Positions 23,281-33,884 are shown, counted from the first letter of the stretch. The stretch: DNA of 64,000 bases from Mycolicibacterium frederiksbergense (GCF_012223425.1 NZ_CP038799.1:2418001-2482000); one strand, 5' to 3'. Notes: generated by a model from the letters alone, not told the origin. Program-made: numbers and translations.

Positions 23281-24000
23281 GTGGATGAGAATTGGGACAG
23301 CCTCGCAGACTGGTACGTCGCCCTTGTGCGCGGCGGATCGGCAATGCACGAGTTCTCGCGGGATATCCTTCTGGCGGAGTTGCCCAGCGACCTGTCGGGG
23401 GCACCCGTTCTCGACGTGGGATGTGGGGAAGGTCTGCTCACCCGGGCACTGGCCGTTCGCGGCGCGATCGTCACCGGGGTGGATCCGGCGGTGCGGATGA
23501 TCGGTCATGCTCAACGCACCGAAACCGTCGATCCGCTAAACGTCCGTTACCGAGTCGATGATGGATCCACCCTGTCCACCGTTGCCGAGGCCTCGGTCGA
23601 ATGGGTAACTGCCGCACTGTCGCTCAACAACATCCCGGACCTCAACCCGGCTTTCACCGCGATTAACCGGGTCCTCAGGCCAGCGGGTCATCTCGTCTTC
23701 ACCGTCCCGCACCCCTGCTTCGACGCACCCAACGCATCCTCGGACGTAACCTAGGGAACGCTACGGAGACGGGTCGGCGATTATCTGGCGGAGGGGTTCT
23801 GGAGGTCCGGCCATCCTGGCAGCGTGCGCAGAGCAGGCAACTACCACCGCATGGTGTCGACATATCTCCGGACCCTGCTGGCAACCGGGTTCCGGATCGA
23901 ATCGATCAGGGAGCCGGCTCCGACGCCGGCCGTCCTCGAATCGCACCCGCACCGCGGCGAGCTGCCGCCCTTCCTACTCGTTCATGGCATCGCGAACTGA
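23281..24000 (+). pseudogene. Class I SAM-dependent methyltransferase interrupted by an in-frame TAG
   Basis: Reading from GTG 23281, the product shows motif I VLDVGCGEGLLTRALAVRG and the acidic VTGVDPAVRM, then continues to VFTVPHPCFDAP. A TAG at 23752-23754 stops it after 157 codons. The same frame continues without another stop to TGA at 23998, and the downstream part (GDYLAEGFWRSGH, NYHRMVSTYLRTLLATGFRI) is typical of the C-terminal half of this family. One nonsense change has therefore split a 239-codon gene. It is either a recent pseudogene or a sequence error. The natural substrate is unknown. It is convergent with cwlM, 13 bp away. Confidence 0.85.
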
Positions 24001-24013
24001 GGGAGAGGGACGG

Positions 24014-25198
24014 TCAGCGGCCGGCTTGCTCGACCGACAGCTCGTGGGCGAGCAGTTCGGCGAAGGTGAAGGTGCCGGTCGGCCGGTCGTTCTTGCCGAG
24101 CAGATAAAGCCGCTTCACCGCGGCCAACATGCCTTCGGCGATCGCATCGCGAGACTGGCTGGTGGCCAGTAGGGCCCGGTCCTGCGGGTTGGTCACATAG
24201 CCCAAATCGACCTGGACAGTGGGCATCCGGGTCAGCCGCAGTAGATCCCAGGTGCGGCCATGAACGCGGCAATCGCTGGATCCGGTGCGCGCCACCAGCT
24301 CTCGTTGAATGAAGTCTGCGAGGTTGCGACCGATGGTGGACACCGAGCCGTGCGAATTGCCGAAGTGGAACGACGCCAAGCCATTTGCCGACGGGCTCTG
24401 GTGGCTGGTGCAGCGCAGGCTGATCATCAGGTCTGCACCAACGGTATTGGCGGTTGCGGCGCGTTCGGCGTCGGTCGGGCAATGCCCGGCGGGCCGGGAC
24501 AGGAAGGTGTCCATCCCGATGGCTGTCATCCGGCCTTCGAGCCGGCTCGCCAAGTCCCACAGGATATCTGCCTCACTGAGCGGGCCTTCGGGACCTTGGA
24601 CGATGGCACCGATGTCATCCCCGCCGCGGCCCGGATCGATGATCACCCGCTTTCCGGACAGCCGCGGGCCCGAGCTGCGAACCAGCTCTTCCTCGCGGAT
24701 CGCGTGCGGAGATCCGCCGGTCACCCGGGAACCCAGGAAGTACAACGACCGCAACGTTTCCGGGCCGCAGATGCCGTCCGGAAACAGCCCGTACTCGCGC
24801 TGGAAGAACATCAGCGAGTTATGAGTCTGCAGGCCGAAGTGACCGTCGACCAGCCCGGTGTAGAAGCCGAGATCCTGAAGGCGGGCCTGCAGGGTGGCGA
24901 CGTCGTCGCCGTACATCGGTGCACCGAACTGGTGCGACAGCGTGCGGGCGCCGAGCTGGTAGGAGGCCTCGCGCAGTGCACGCGCGGTCGCCTCGCCCAC
25001 CATGCCGTCCACCAGCAGACCGCGCTGCTGCTGGAACGCGCGAACGGCGTGGTCGAGATCGGCATCGAAGACGTCCACCGCGACGTGCCTGCCGGTGCTC
25101 AGGTCGGCATCGGGGCTGTTGATAAGCCCCAGACCCGCCAGTGCCGACCTGATCTCGATGACCGCGCTTCCCCGGTCGCCGCGACGCAGAATCGACAT
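24014..25198 (-). CDS. cwlM: CwlM, peptidoglycan-synthesis regulator (amidase-like)
   Basis: A 394-aa protein with two peptidoglycan-binding type 1 domains (about 5-70 and 92-155) and an amidase_3 domain (about 182-365). The zinc-site motif reads IDPGRGG (187-193), with Arg191 in place of His, and PTVQVDLGY has Asp in place of the usual Glu, so catalysis is doubtful. In mycobacteria, CwlM phosphorylated by PknB activates MurA; the C-terminal threonines of DRPTGTFTFAELLAHE (T374, T376, T378) are conserved. The start ATG 25198 is preferred over the GTG at 25216 because AAAGG lies 6 nt upstream of it. No signal peptide is seen. Confidence 0.95.
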   Translation of the reverse strand: MSILRRGDRGSAVIEIRSALAGLGLINSPDADLSTGRHVAVDVFDADLDHAVRAFQQQRGLLVDGMVGEATARALREASYQLGARTLSHQFGAPMYGDDVATLQARLQDLGFYTGLVDGHFGLQTHNSLMFFQREYGLFPDGICGPETLRSLYFLGSRVTGGSPHAIREEELVRSSGPRLSGKRVIIDPGRGGDDIGAIVQGPEGPLSEADILWDLASRLEGRMTAIGMDTFLSRPAGHCPTDAERAATANTVGADLMISLRCTSHQSPSANGLASFHFGNSHGSVSTIGRNLADFIQRELVARTGSSDCRVHGRTWDLLRLTRMPTVQVDLGYVTNPQDRALLATSQSRDAIAEGMLAAVKRLYLLGKNDRPTGTFTFAELLAHELSVEQAGR

Positions 25199-25329
25199 AC
25201 CTGGCCTTTCAGACACGCTGCACCGCCCACAGGACGCCGACGGTTGCAGTTCGGACTGTCAGTATTGTCTCAGATGCCCGCGAAAATCCGGAAAACCCGA
25301 GGGTGTGATTCGGACGAGTGCGGCCGCCG

Positions 25330-25662
25330 TCAGGCGTGCTCGGCGATCTCCCGGAGCAGGGCGGCCTTACCCTTGGCTCCGACGATACGTTTGACCGGTG
25401 CACCATCCTTGAACAGGATCAATGTCGGGATCGAGACCACCTGGAAGTCGCGCGCGGTGGCCGGATTCGCGTCCACGTCGAGCTTGACCACCTTGAGTTC
25501 ACCGGCCTTCTCCGCGGCGATCTCTTCGAGGACCGGAGCGATCATCTTGCACGGGCCGCACCAGGTGGCCCAGAAATCGACCAGCACCGGCGTGGAGCTG
25601 GTCAGCACGTCCTGGGAGAAGGAGTCGTCGGTGACGACGGCGGTTGCGGAGTACTCGGTCAT
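25330..25662 (-). CDS. trxA: Thioredoxin
   Basis: A 110-aa thioredoxin with active site WATWCGPCKM and the cis-Pro region VSIPTLILFKDG. It reduces protein disulfides and is itself reduced by the thioredoxin reductase encoded immediately upstream (25-bp gap, same strand). Corresponds to M. tuberculosis trxC (Rv3914). Confidence 0.98.
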   Translation of the reverse strand: MTEYSATAVVTDDSFSQDVLTSSTPVLVDFWATWCGPCKMIAPVLEEIAAEKAGELKVVKLDVDANPATARDFQVVSIPTLILFKDGAPVKRIVGAKGKAALLREIAEHA

Positions 25663-25687
25663 CGGATGTTCCTAACTGGAGTGGGGT

Positions 25688-26650
25688 CTAATCTTCTGTC
25701 GGAGCGGGGAATTCGGTGAGCCAACGCTCGGCGTCGATGGCCGCCGCACAGCCCGACCCGGCGGCGGTGATGGCCTGCCGGTAGGTGTGGTCCACCAGAT
25801 CACCTGCGGCGAACACGCCTTCCAGCGAGGTCGCGGTGGTCCGGCCCTGGACCTGCACGTATCCGTCCTCGTCGACCTCGACCTGTCCGCGGACGAGGTC
25901 CGAGCGGGGGATGTGGCCGATCGCCACGAACACGCCGGTCACCGCCAGCTTCGATTCCTCGCCGGTCACGGTGTCCTGCAAGCGAATTCCGGTGACCTTC
26001 GGGTCACCCTCGATCTCGGTGATGGCGGTGTTGGTCAGGAAGGTGATCTTCTCGTTGGCCTGGGCGCGGTCCAGCATGATCTTGGACGCGCGGAACTCCT
26101 CGCGACGGTGGATCAGCGTGACGCTGCGGGCGAACTTGGTGAGGAAGATCGCTTCTTCCATCGCCGAGTCGCCGCCGCCGACGACCGCAATATCCTGGTC
26201 GCGGAAGAAGAATCCGTCACAGGTGGCACAGGTGCTCACACCCATGCCGATGCGTTCCATCTCTCCGGGCGCGCCGAGTTGGCGGGCCGCAGCGCCCATC
26301 GCCAGGATCACCGATCGGGCGCGGTGAGTCTCGTCACCGACGGTCACCGTCTTGATCGAACCGGTGAGGTCGACGGCGTCGACGTCTTCCATCCGCAGAT
26401 CGGCACCGAAGCGCAGTGCCTGCTCGCGCATCTCTTCCATCAGATTGGGACCGGTGATGCCTTCGCGGAACCCCGGGTAGTTCTCCACCTCGGTGGTCGT
26501 CATCAACGCGCCACCGAACTGGATGCCCTCGAACACCAGCGGACGCAGTTGGGCCCGCGCGGTGTACACCGCCGCGGTGTACCCGGCCGGGCCGGAGCCG
26601 ATGATGATCACGTCGTGAATGGGGGACGTGACCTCAGAAGTGGTGGACAT
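25688..26650 (-). CDS. trxB: Thioredoxin-disulfide reductase
   Basis: A 320-aa NADPH- and FAD-dependent reductase. The FAD motif is [18 protein letters not shown] near the N-terminus, the redox-active pair is in [11 protein letters not shown], the NADPH motif is [12 protein letters not shown], and the C-terminal FAD segment is [19 protein letters not shown] start at 26650. It forms an operon with trxA and corresponds to trxB2 (Rv3913). Confidence 0.98.
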   Translation of the reverse strand: MSTTSEVTSPIHDVIIIGSGPAGYTAAVYTARAQLRPLVFEGIQFGGALMTTTEVENYPGFREGITGPNLMEEMREQALRFGADLRMEDVDAVDLTGSIKTVTVGDETHRARSVILAMGAAARQLGAPGEMERIGMGVSTCATCDGFFFRDQDIAVVGGGDSAMEEAIFLTKFARSVTLIHRREEFRASKIMLDRAQANEKITFLTNTAITEIEGDPKVTGIRLQDTVTGEESKLAVTGVFVAIGHIPRSDLVRGQVEVDEDGYVQVQGRTTATSLEGVFAAGDLVDHTYRQAITAAGSGCAAAIDAERWLTEFPAPTED

Positions 26651-26732
26651 CCTGGCTATCCCAGCCTTTCTGCCGTTTACACGGCCGTCTGTTCAAACAT
26701 CAGGGTAGGCCCGGGTGTTCCCGGCTCGCTTG

Positions 26733-27236
26733 CTAGGGCCGGGCCAACTCCGTCCGGGCCAGCGCCCCGGTGCCGGCCACCGGACAATCCGGCGCCACCA
26801 CCACCGCGATGACCGCCGAGGGGTCCTGGGCGGGCAGCACCAGCAGCACCGCCGGACGCGCGCTCATCGACACCGGTGCGGCACCCAGGATGCGGGTCTC
26901 GGGCAGGTCGTTCAGGCTGTTCAGGCAGGCCTGAGGGTCGACAAGCGGTCCCAGATCGGGCGGGCGCCGCAGCAGCGCAAGGATCTGCGGGTCGGTCAGC
27001 GGCATCGAGGGCGAACGCGCGGTGAGGTGACGCGCGCTGGTCTCCGGTACCCGGGCGGTACCCGGCTCGGCGGCGCCACCGCCGTCGGACACGGCGTACA
27101 GCCCGATCCCGAGGCCCAGTACCGCGGCCAACGCGCCCGTGACAGCGGCCACCTGGCGCCAGCCCAGCGCGGGCCGGTTCTGCCGGTGGTGTCCGCCCCC
27201 CGGGGGAACCACCCGGTGGGGCGCGTTGCGCTGCAC
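26733..27236 (-). CDS. rsmA: RsmA-like anti-sigma-M factor, N-terminal domain missing
   Basis: A 167-aa product read from GTG 27236, 8 nt after the sigM stop. It has a single transmembrane segment at about 29-47 (VAAVTGALAAVLGLGIGLYA) and an extracytoplasmic domain beginning around PLTDPQILALLRRPPDL that resembles the C-terminal part of M. tuberculosis RsmA (Rv3912). Only about 28 residues precede the membrane segment, whereas Rv3912 as I recall it has about 100, forming the sigma-binding domain. Extending to GTG 27326 would overlap sigM and yields no recognisable domain. There is no good ribosome site, so expression probably depends on coupling to sigM. Whether it still inhibits SigM is doubtful. 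Confidence 0.65.
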   Translation of the reverse strand: MQRNAPHRVVPPGGGHHRQNRPALGWRQVAAVTGALAAVLGLGIGLYAVSDGGGAAEPGTARVPETSARHLTARSPSMPLTDPQILALLRRPPDLGPLVDPQACLNSLNDLPETRILGAAPVSMSARPAVLLVLPAQDPSAVIAVVVAPDCPVAGTGALARTELARP

Positions 27237-27243
27237 ACATCCA

Positions 27244-27840
27244 TCATCGCGCGGCGACGCTCGATTCGGCCGCAGCCACCGGCGCGCACAGGTGGCCCAG
27301 CGTGGTGGCCAGCTTGGTCCTGGCACGCGCGCGCCGACTCTTCACCGTGCCCTCGGGCACGCCCAGCATCCGGGCCGCCTCGGCGACCGAGAAGCCCTGC
27401 ATGTCCACCGCCACGATGGCCGCCCGTTGTTCGACCGGTAGCCGCATGAGCGCCAATTCGACGACGATGGCGGTATCCACCCCAGGCGCCGGATCGCCGA
27501 CCGATCCGGCGGACGTCATCACCTCCAGCGGCGTCGTCGGACGCGCCTTGTGCCGGCGCAGCCGGTCCAGGCAGGCATTCACCACGATGCGGTAGAGCCA
27601 GCTGCTCACCGAGCAATCGTGCCGGAACTTCGGCGCGCCGCAGTGCGCGGACAACATCGCGTCCTGCAGGGCGTCGCGGGCGTCGTCGGGGCATCGGATG
27701 GTGATCCGCGCCAGCTGGTAGAGCTGCGGCTGATATCGGTTGAACAGCTCCTCGAACGCGAAGCGGTCGCCGGCGACATGCGCCGCCAGCAACTGCTCAT
27801 CGGTGCGATCGTGCCCCGAGCGTCCCCCGAAACTCCCCAC
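27244..27840 (-). CDS. sigM: RNA polymerase ECF sigma factor SigM
   Basis: A 198-aa ECF sigma factor. Region 2 (FEELFNRYQPQLYQLARITI, DARDALQDAM) recognises the -10 element; region 4 (LPVEQRAAIVAVDMQGFSVA, EAARMLGVPEGTVKSRRARA) recognises the -35. The start is GTG at 27840. In mycobacteria SigM controls surface lipid and ESX-associated genes. It is upstream of its RsmA-like partner on the same strand and adjacent to the murJ fusion. Confidence 0.93.
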   Translation of the reverse strand: MGSFGGRSGHDRTDEQLLAAHVAGDRFAFEELFNRYQPQLYQLARITIRCPDDARDALQDAMLSAHCGAPKFRHDCSVSSWLYRIVVNACLDRLRRHKARPTTPLEVMTSAGSVGDPAPGVDTAIVVELALMRLPVEQRAAIVAVDMQGFSVAEAARMLGVPEGTVKSRRARARTKLATTLGHLCAPVAAAESSVAAR

Positions 27841-27939
27841 CTGCCGAACACTATGGCCGGCAGCGCACCTGTCTCGGCACCTCTTTCCGGCGGCACGCTG
27901 AACAGCGGGTTTGCGGTGCCGGGGCTGGGGATAACGTCG

Positions 27940-30900
27940 TCAGGACCCGGATCGGAGCGTGATCTCGGAGATATCGGAGCGGCTCTTGCCGTCCACCGTG
28001 CCCAACGTGGAGATCCACACCAGCACATACGGGGTGGCCTCGGGATTGGCGATCTCGATGGTGTTGGAGCCCGTCTTCAGCGTCGTCGGATCGGTCAGCG
28101 CGGTGGTGTCCTCGAGGGCGGCCGGGTTGGCGCTGTCCGAACCCCGGATCTGGACGGCGGTGCCGGTGCTGGAGACGTCGAGGGTGACCGACGCGATCGC
28201 GGTCGGCCTGGGCAGCTGCAGCATCAGTCCGACGCCGTTCTTGAAGCCGGGGAACGGGGCGGGATCGGAGTAGGTGTCCGTCGGCCACACGGTCGACGGA
28301 TTCCCGTCGATCGCCAGGCCCGCATCCGCGGGTGCGTCGGCCTCACCCTCGGGGGAGTACACCGTGGCACGCACCGGTTTGACGGTGTTGCCCGACTCGG
28401 CTTCGGCCGAGGTGCTCGGATTGTTCAACCCGAGCTCGTCGCGGTCCAGCCCGCCCCCGACATCGCCGAAAATGCGGCTCAGCACGGTCGCGAGGACCAC
28501 CAGGGCGACCACCACGACGACACCGCCGGCGGCCAGGCCGATGATCATGCCCTTGCGGCGGCGCGCGGCCGCCTCCGGATCGGTACCGCCGGGGCCCAGT
28601 CGGGCCGCCGACGGGGCGGGCGGTTCGTCGACCGGTGCGATGAACTCGGTGCGGTCGGCGACCGCGGTGGCCTGCTGCAGCAGGTTCAGCAGGGTGGGGG
28701 CGCTGCGGATGCCGCCCTCCTCCTGCACGGCGCGTGCCGCCGCGGCCGAGATCTGGAACGGGATGTTCCCGTCGACCGACTGAGGTTCCACGGGCTGGCC
28801 CGCCGCGTTGAGATCGGCGGCCTCCAGCCCACTGTGCAGACCGGACTCGGCCAGCGGCCACCGATTGATCAGCAGCGCGTACAACGACGCGCCGATCCCG
28901 CGGATGTCGTCCTCGGGAGTGGCGTCGGGCAGGGTCGCGGGGAAGGCGAGCACCACATCGCCCTCGATGCTCACGCGGACCCGGCTCGGGTCGTCGATGG
29001 ACAGCGCGACGCCGGCGCGGTGTGCGGCCTCGGCGGCGGCGGCCAGCGACTGGATCGCCCGGGCACCGCCGATGGGTGACGGCGAAGTCTCGGCGACTTC
29101 GGCCAGCGATCCGCCGCGGATCCACTCCGCGACCACCAGCCCACCCGAACCGGTGCGTGCGACGTCGAGCACGCGGGCGATTCCGGTGGTCTCCACCTTG
29201 GACAGCCGCATCGTGCGGGTGAGGATCTCCTGCAACTCGCTGTCGGGCAGGACGGCGTCGGGGTCGACGAAGGTCAATGCGACCTGTCGGTCCAGCGCGG
29301 TGTCCAGGGCGTGCCAGAACTGCAGATGCGGCGGGCCGCCGTGGAACACCAGCAGCCGGTAGCGTCCGGCGGCGATGGTGGCGCCGGGGATGAGGTGGAT
29401 GTCCTCGTCGGCGGTGGCCGCCTCCAGCGGGGGCTCGTGCGGGGGATCGAATCCCAACGGTGCTCGGGTGGGGTCGCCGCCGTAGTCGGCGGGCGGCCGG
29501 GTGCTGAAGCCGCCGGTGTCCGGCTGGAAGTCACCGGCCGAGGGTCGCGAATCGGGGGTCAGGGGGATGCGTGTCGTCGCCCCGGGCTCGGGGTCGGATT
29601 CGGGTCGCGCACCTGCCCCGGGCGCCGAACCGCTGACGGGTTTATCGCTCACCGCTGGTCCTTTCGGCATCTGCTGCTGCGCAATCCCCGCGTGCGGTCC
29701 GTACCGGCGGGCAGCCGGGGGGCGTGGAGGCCGCATCGGATGCGAATTGCTCCGATCAGAGTACGTGACAGGCCGGTCACCAGGCCTGGAAGTCGGGGGT
29801 GTGACCACCGTGGCGCCGCCCGGCAGTCGGCGCCGGATCACCGCCCCCACCGCGAGCGCGTCGGGCACCTTGGCCGCCCACAGCACGCCGCCCAGGATCG
29901 GCAGCATGATCACGCCGAGCACGATCAGTCGCAGCAGCGAACCGAGGCCGCCGCCGTGCTCGGTCAGCGACTCGAGTCCGAGCAGTTGGTCGACGATGTG
30001 GGCGGCCAGGCCGGCGATCATCGAGGCGACGATCGTGACCAGGATGGTGCGCACGACGTCGAGGCTGATCATCTTCCCGCCTGGGGGGTTCAGGTTCGCC
30101 CGTAGGACCAGGTAGCCGATGGTGGCGCCGGCCAGGAAGCCCAGCCCGTTGGCCAGCCCCAGGTATCCGGCGACCATGCCCGGATCCGAGACGAGATGCG
30201 GTACGGCGACCGATGCGGCGATCTTCACCGCGGTGATCACCAGGATCAGCACGATCGGCGTCCACGGCTGTTGGCGCGCGTAGAACACCCGCAGCTGCAG
30301 CAGCACCAGGGTGTAGGGGATCAGGGTGAACGCGGACAGCGAGATCGCCATCCCGAGGTAGCCCGCGTCGGTCTGGCCGAAGTTGCCGTAGGAGAACAGG
30401 GCGCTGCCGATGGCCGGGCCGCCGACGGTCATCATCGCGACGATCGGGATGAGCGTCAGCATGGTCAGCCGGGTCGCGAGGTTCAGATCGGCCAGCACCG
30501 CGGGACCGTCGTCGGCGGCGGCGTTGCGGGACAGCCGCGGCATCACCACCGTCAGGACCGTCACTCCGATGATGCCGAACGGCAGCTGCAGGATGAGCCA
30601 GGTGTAGTTGTAGATCGCGGGCCCGGAAGCCGACGCGGCGCTGGCGATCTGGTTGCCGACGATCAGGCCGATCTGGCTGATGAGCACATAGAGCACCATC
30701 GCCAGCGCCATCATGCCGAACTGCTTGAGCCGGTCGTCGATACCCCACAGCGGGCGCAGGCTGATGCGTTCCCGGCGGATCGCCAGGATCAGCACCAGCG
30801 CCTGAGCCACCACGCCGAGGGTGGTGCCGATGCCGAGCACGAGCAACTTGGCGTTGCCCATCTCGACGGGGTCGATGGACAGCTCGCCGGGTACCAGCAG

Positions 30901-31530
30901 ATAGACCGCGAGCGTCAGGATCGCGACGATGTTGTTGAGCACCGGGGCCCAGGCGGGCGGTCCGAACACGTTGCGGGTGTTCAGGATTGCCATGTACACC
31001 GAGGACAGTCCGTAGAAGACGACCTGGGGGAGCAGCAGGTAGGCGAACGCGGTGGTCAGCGGCCGGTTCACCAGCGGATCGCTGCCGAGCATCAGATCCA
31101 CCAGCAGTGGTGCGGCCGCCACCGACAGAATGGTCGCGACGATGAGCAGCGCGGTGGCCAGGGTGACCAGGCGCCGCACGAACGCGGTCCCACCGTCGGG
31201 GTCGTCGCGTTCGGCGCGCGCCAGGATCGGCACGAAGATCGCGGTGAACGTCGCCTCCAGCACCAGGGCGGCGATCAGGTTCGGCAGCTGGTTGGCCACC
31301 GTGAACGAACTGAGCAGCGGCCCGCCGAGGATGAGTGCCAGCAGCACCATCCGGGCGAACCCGGTGAGCCTGCTGACCAGGGTGGCCAGCGCCATCCCCC
31401 AGGACCGGGACACCACCGCGGAGTCCGAGAGCTCTTGACGGGGCTGCCGTGCCGTCGGGTCCTGGTCGCGGGGACCACCGGCCCGGCGCCGGGTCTCGTG
31501 CCCACGCGGTACCCGTTGTGGAGCGTTCAT
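27940..31530 (-). CDS. murJ: Lipid II flippase MurJ fused to a pseudokinase and extracellular domain
   Basis: A 1196-aa membrane protein (Rv3910-like). Residues about 40-555 form the MurJ/MviN flippase core with some 14 helices, which moves lipid II across the membrane. A proline-rich cytoplasmic linker (about 560-680) precedes a kinase-like domain (about 690-930, starting ATIAAGRYRLLVFHGG). That domain lacks the HRD and DFG catalytic motifs. A single helix (MIIGLAAGGVVVVVALVV) leads to an extracellular beta-sandwich-like domain (DGNPSTVWPTDTY, VTLDVSSTGTAVQIRG). In M. tuberculosis, PknB phosphorylates the pseudokinase, which then binds FhaA. The start ATG 31530 overlaps the stop of the upstream gene (ATGA). 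Confidence 0.96.
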   Translation of the reverse strand: MNAPQRVPRGHETRRRAGGPRDQDPTARQPRQELSDSAVVSRSWGMALATLVSRLTGFARMVLLALILGGPLLSSFTVANQLPNLIAALVLEATFTAIFVPILARAERDDPDGGTAFVRRLVTLATALLIVATILSVAAAPLLVDLMLGSDPLVNRPLTTAFAYLLLPQVVFYGLSSVYMAILNTRNVFGPPAWAPVLNNIVAILTLAVYLLVPGELSIDPVEMGNAKLLVLGIGTTLGVVAQALVLILAIRRERISLRPLWGIDDRLKQFGMMALAMVLYVLISQIGLIVGNQIASAASASGPAIYNYTWLILQLPFGIIGVTVLTVVMPRLSRNAAADDGPAVLADLNLATRLTMLTLIPIVAMMTVGGPAIGSALFSYGNFGQTDAGYLGMAISLSAFTLIPYTLVLLQLRVFYARQQPWTPIVLILVITAVKIAASVAVPHLVSDPGMVAGYLGLANGLGFLAGATIGYLVLRANLNPPGGKMISLDVVRTILVTIVASMIAGLAAHIVDQLLGLESLTEHGGGLGSLLRLIVLGVIMLPILGGVLWAAKVPDALAVGAVIRRRLPGGATVVTPPTSRPGDRPVTYSDRSNSHPMRPPRPPAARRYGPHAGIAQQQMPKGPAVSDKPVSGSAPGAGARPESDPEPGATTRIPLTPDSRPSAGDFQPDTGGFSTRPPADYGGDPTRAPLGFDPPHEPPLEAATADEDIHLIPGATIAAGRYRLLVFHGGPPHLQFWHALDTALDRQVALTFVDPDAVLPDSELQEILTRTMRLSKVETTGIARVLDVARTGSGGLVVAEWIRGGSLAEVAETSPSPIGGARAIQSLAAAAEAAHRAGVALSIDDPSRVRVSIEGDVVLAFPATLPDATPEDDIRGIGASLYALLINRWPLAESGLHSGLEAADLNAAGQPVEPQSVDGNIPFQISAAAARAVQEEGGIRSAPTLLNLLQQATAVADRTEFIAPVDEPPAPSAARLGPGGTDPEAAARRRKGMIIGLAAGGVVVVVALVVLATVLSRIFGDVGGGLDRDELGLNNPSTSAEAESGNTVKPVRATVYSPEGEADAPADAGLAIDGNPSTVWPTDTYSDPAPFPGFKNGVGLMLQLPRPTAIASVTLDVSSTGTAVQIRGSDSANPAALEDTTALTDPTTLKTGSNTIEIANPEATPYVLVWISTLGTVDGKSRSDISEITLRSGS

Positions 31531-33884
31531 CGCGGCTCGTCGCCGGGGCGGGCGCGTTCGGAGCCGTGGGCCAGCGCGGTGTCCAGCGGATCGGGCCGTC
31601 GGGTCGGTGGGGCCAGGTCCGCGCGGTCGGGTTCGCCGCGGAACCGGTGCCAGAGCCGCCGGCCTACCAGCAGAGCCAGGATCGCGCCGCCGGTCAGCGT
31701 GATGAAGAACAGCACCTTGCCGTAGGCGTTGGAATGCACCGACAGCCGGACCGGATCACCGAGCGGCAGTCCGTCGGCGGTGCTCAGGTTCACATCCACG
31801 GCGAACCGCTGGGTGAAGTGCACCTCGATCGGCACCCGCAGCGGCAGAAACCCCGGCGGCAATTCGATCTCGCCGGGATCGGTCACCGTCATGCCGGGCG
31901 GGGCGGCGATGTGCAGCCGGACCCGGATCGGGACGGGCAGGTCGTTGCGCAGGGCCAGCGGCAGCGGGCTGCGTTCGGTGGCCAGGGTGTAGGAGCCGCC
32001 GGGATTCACCACGGTGACGGCCCCGAAGAGATCTGCGACGGTGCGGCTCACGGTCGAAAGACGTTGTTGGGCGGCGGCGTTGCGCTCATCGCCGGGTACC
32101 GACTGGCTCAGCGCGCGCAGCATGTCCTCCCGCAGCGGGGCGGTGTACTGGATGCCGGTCAGGCCGGTGCGCTGATCGACGGTCAGCGCCGAGGTCAGGC
32201 CCCAGAGCCTGCCGGTGATGGCGGCGATGCCGGACGTCACACCGTTGTCGAACCGGTCGGCGGGTTCGCCGGCGGGTGGGGAGGGCGCTGCGGGCGCGGG
32301 TGGCGCGGTGCGCGGTGTCTCGACGATCACCGCGCGCAGCGGTCGTGGATAGGCCAGGCCGGCCCCGATGGCGGTCGCCACCGAGGTCAGCACCCGCTGC
32401 GCCTCATCGGGATCGAGGTCCCAGGTCAGCGGCGGCACCACGATCTGGGTGCGGGGTTCGGTCCCGGGGGCCAGGCCGCGCCACAACAGTGACCCGATCG
32501 CGTTCTGCAGCCGGACCGCCCGTGAGTCGTGCCGCAGCGGGATACGCAGGGCGTCATCGAGGTAACTCGGGGTGATGGGCGCGCCGCCGGCACCGGCCAG
32601 CGCGGCCGCCAGGCCGGGGTCGAACGGGGCGGTGACGACGTCCAGGGAGTTGCGTTGCGGGGCGAGGTCTGCGGCACTGGCGGCCAGCGGGGCGGGAGCC
32701 ACCGCGACCGTGGGGCCCTGCGCGCCGAGCAGCGAGACCGCGGCGGGGGTCAGCGGTCCGTCACCGATGAGGGTGGCGCCGCGTACCGAACGCACCCCGA
32801 GAATCTGGTCGACGATGTCGGCGGCCCCGCGGGTGGCGACGGTGCTCAGGCCGGTGTCGCCGACGCGTTGGAGGGCGTCGAGGTCGGCCTGGGCGTAGAC
32901 GGTCGCGGTGACGCAGGTGCGCTGCGCCAGCGCCCGGAGCCGGCTCAGCCAGTCGACGGCGGCCTCCTGGCCGTTCCCGGGACGGGTGGGTGCGTTGAGG
33001 CCGCCGTTGGGGTCGTCGCTGACCACATAGCCGTTCGTCATCGCGTTGACGGTGATCAGCAGGTCGGGGTCGACGGCCAGGCACAGGGCGTCTCCCAGGG
33101 CGCCCTCGTCGTCGACCTGGGCGCTGGTGGCGAAATCCGCTGCCGACAGCAGCGTGTCGAGCCGCCCGCCGGACGCCAGCGAGGTGGCCAGGTCATCGTC
33201 GAGCAGGCGGACCGGGGTGGTCCCGCCTGGGATCCCGGCCGCGAGCCTCGGACGGTCGGCCAGCGGCCACAGCATCGTCATCGCCACCGGTCGGGACGTG
33301 TCCGGCGGTACCACCGCACTCACACCTTCGGCATCCCCGGTCACGGGGTCGGGCGGGACACCGAGGACGGGGAGCAGGAAGCGGGCATCGTCGAGCCGGG
33401 CGGGAGCGCCGTAGTCGGGGGTGCCGTTGACGTTCACCAACAGCGGGTAGATGCCCGGCTCCTCGATCTGCAGCGACGGCTCCTGGGTTCCGCGCACCGG
33501 GTAGGACAGCGTGAACGGCACCTCCTGGCCGCGTTGCAGCTCGGTGGACAGGGTGATGAAGGGCGCGACGGCCGCGTACTGGTCGAGGTTTCCGGACAGA
33601 TTGGTGCGCAGCCCGGCCGACGCGGTGACCGCGGGTGCGTGTTCGAGACGCACCACCACGTCCCGTACCGGCCGGTCGCCGATGTTGCGGACGGTGCCGG
33701 CGACGGTGACGATCGCGCCGGTGGTGGTCGTGACGGTGTCGGGGCTGACCCGGTCGATCCGCAGCTTCAGGAACGTGGTGGTTCCCGGTTCGCCGGCGGC
33801 GGCGCGCGGCAGCAGCGCGGGGGTCGCGAAGAGCAGCAGCAGTACGGCGGCGGTGAGGACGCGGAGCACCCTCGCGGAACTCAC
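31527..33884 (-). CDS. DUF6049-type envelope protein (Rv3909-like)
   Basis: A 785-aa protein with a signal peptide ([20 protein letters not shown], residues 8-27), a long extracytoplasmic region and a single C-terminal membrane helix ([18 protein letters not shown]) followed by a basic cytoplasmic tail. An early domain resembles bacterial alpha-2-macroglobulin-like or Ig-like folds ([20 protein letters not shown]). It starts with GTG 33884 overlapping the mutT4 stop and ends overlapping the murJ start, so mutT4, this gene and murJ are one operon. The constant pairing with murJ suggests a role in peptidoglycan assembly, but no function is proven. Confidence 0.85.
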   Translation of the reverse strand: MSSARVLRVLTAAVLLLLFATPALLPRAAAGEPGTTTFLKLRIDRVSPDTVTTTTGAIVTVAGTVRNIGDRPVRDVVVRLEHAPAVTASAGLRTNLSGNLDQYAAVAPFITLSTELQRGQEVPFTLSYPVRGTQEPSLQIEEPGIYPLLVNVNGTPDYGAPARLDDARFLLPVLGVPPDPVTGDAEGVSAVVPPDTSRPVAMTMLWPLADRPRLAAGIPGGTTPVRLLDDDLATSLASGGRLDTLLSAADFATSAQVDDEGALGDALCLAVDPDLLITVNAMTNGYVVSDDPNGGLNAPTRPGNGQEAAVDWLSRLRALAQRTCVTATVYAQADLDALQRVGDTGLSTVATRGAADIVDQILGVRSVRGATLIGDGPLTPAAVSLLGAQGPTVAVAPAPLAASAADLAPQRNSLDVVTAPFDPGLAAALAGAGGAPITPSYLDDALRIPLRHDSRAVRLQNAIGSLLWRGLAPGTEPRTQIVVPPLTWDLDPDEAQRVLTSVATAIGAGLAYPRPLRAVIVETPRTAPPAPAAPSPPAGEPADRFDNGVTSGIAAITGRLWGLTSALTVDQRTGLTGIQYTAPLREDMLRALSQSVPGDERNAAAQQRLSTVSRTVADLFGAVTVVNPGGSYTLATERSPLPLALRNDLPVPIRVRLHIAAPPGMTVTDPGEIELPPGFLPLRVPIEVHFTQRFAVDVNLSTADGLPLGDPVRLSVHSNAYGKVLFFITLTGGAILALLVGRRLWHRFRGEPDRADLAPPTRRPDPLDTALAHGSERARPGDEPR

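Noticed and set aside
27237..27326. GTG at 27326 as the rsmA start to restore a longer N-terminus
   Set aside because: It would read sigM coding DNA in another frame and gives no anti-sigma-like sequence.
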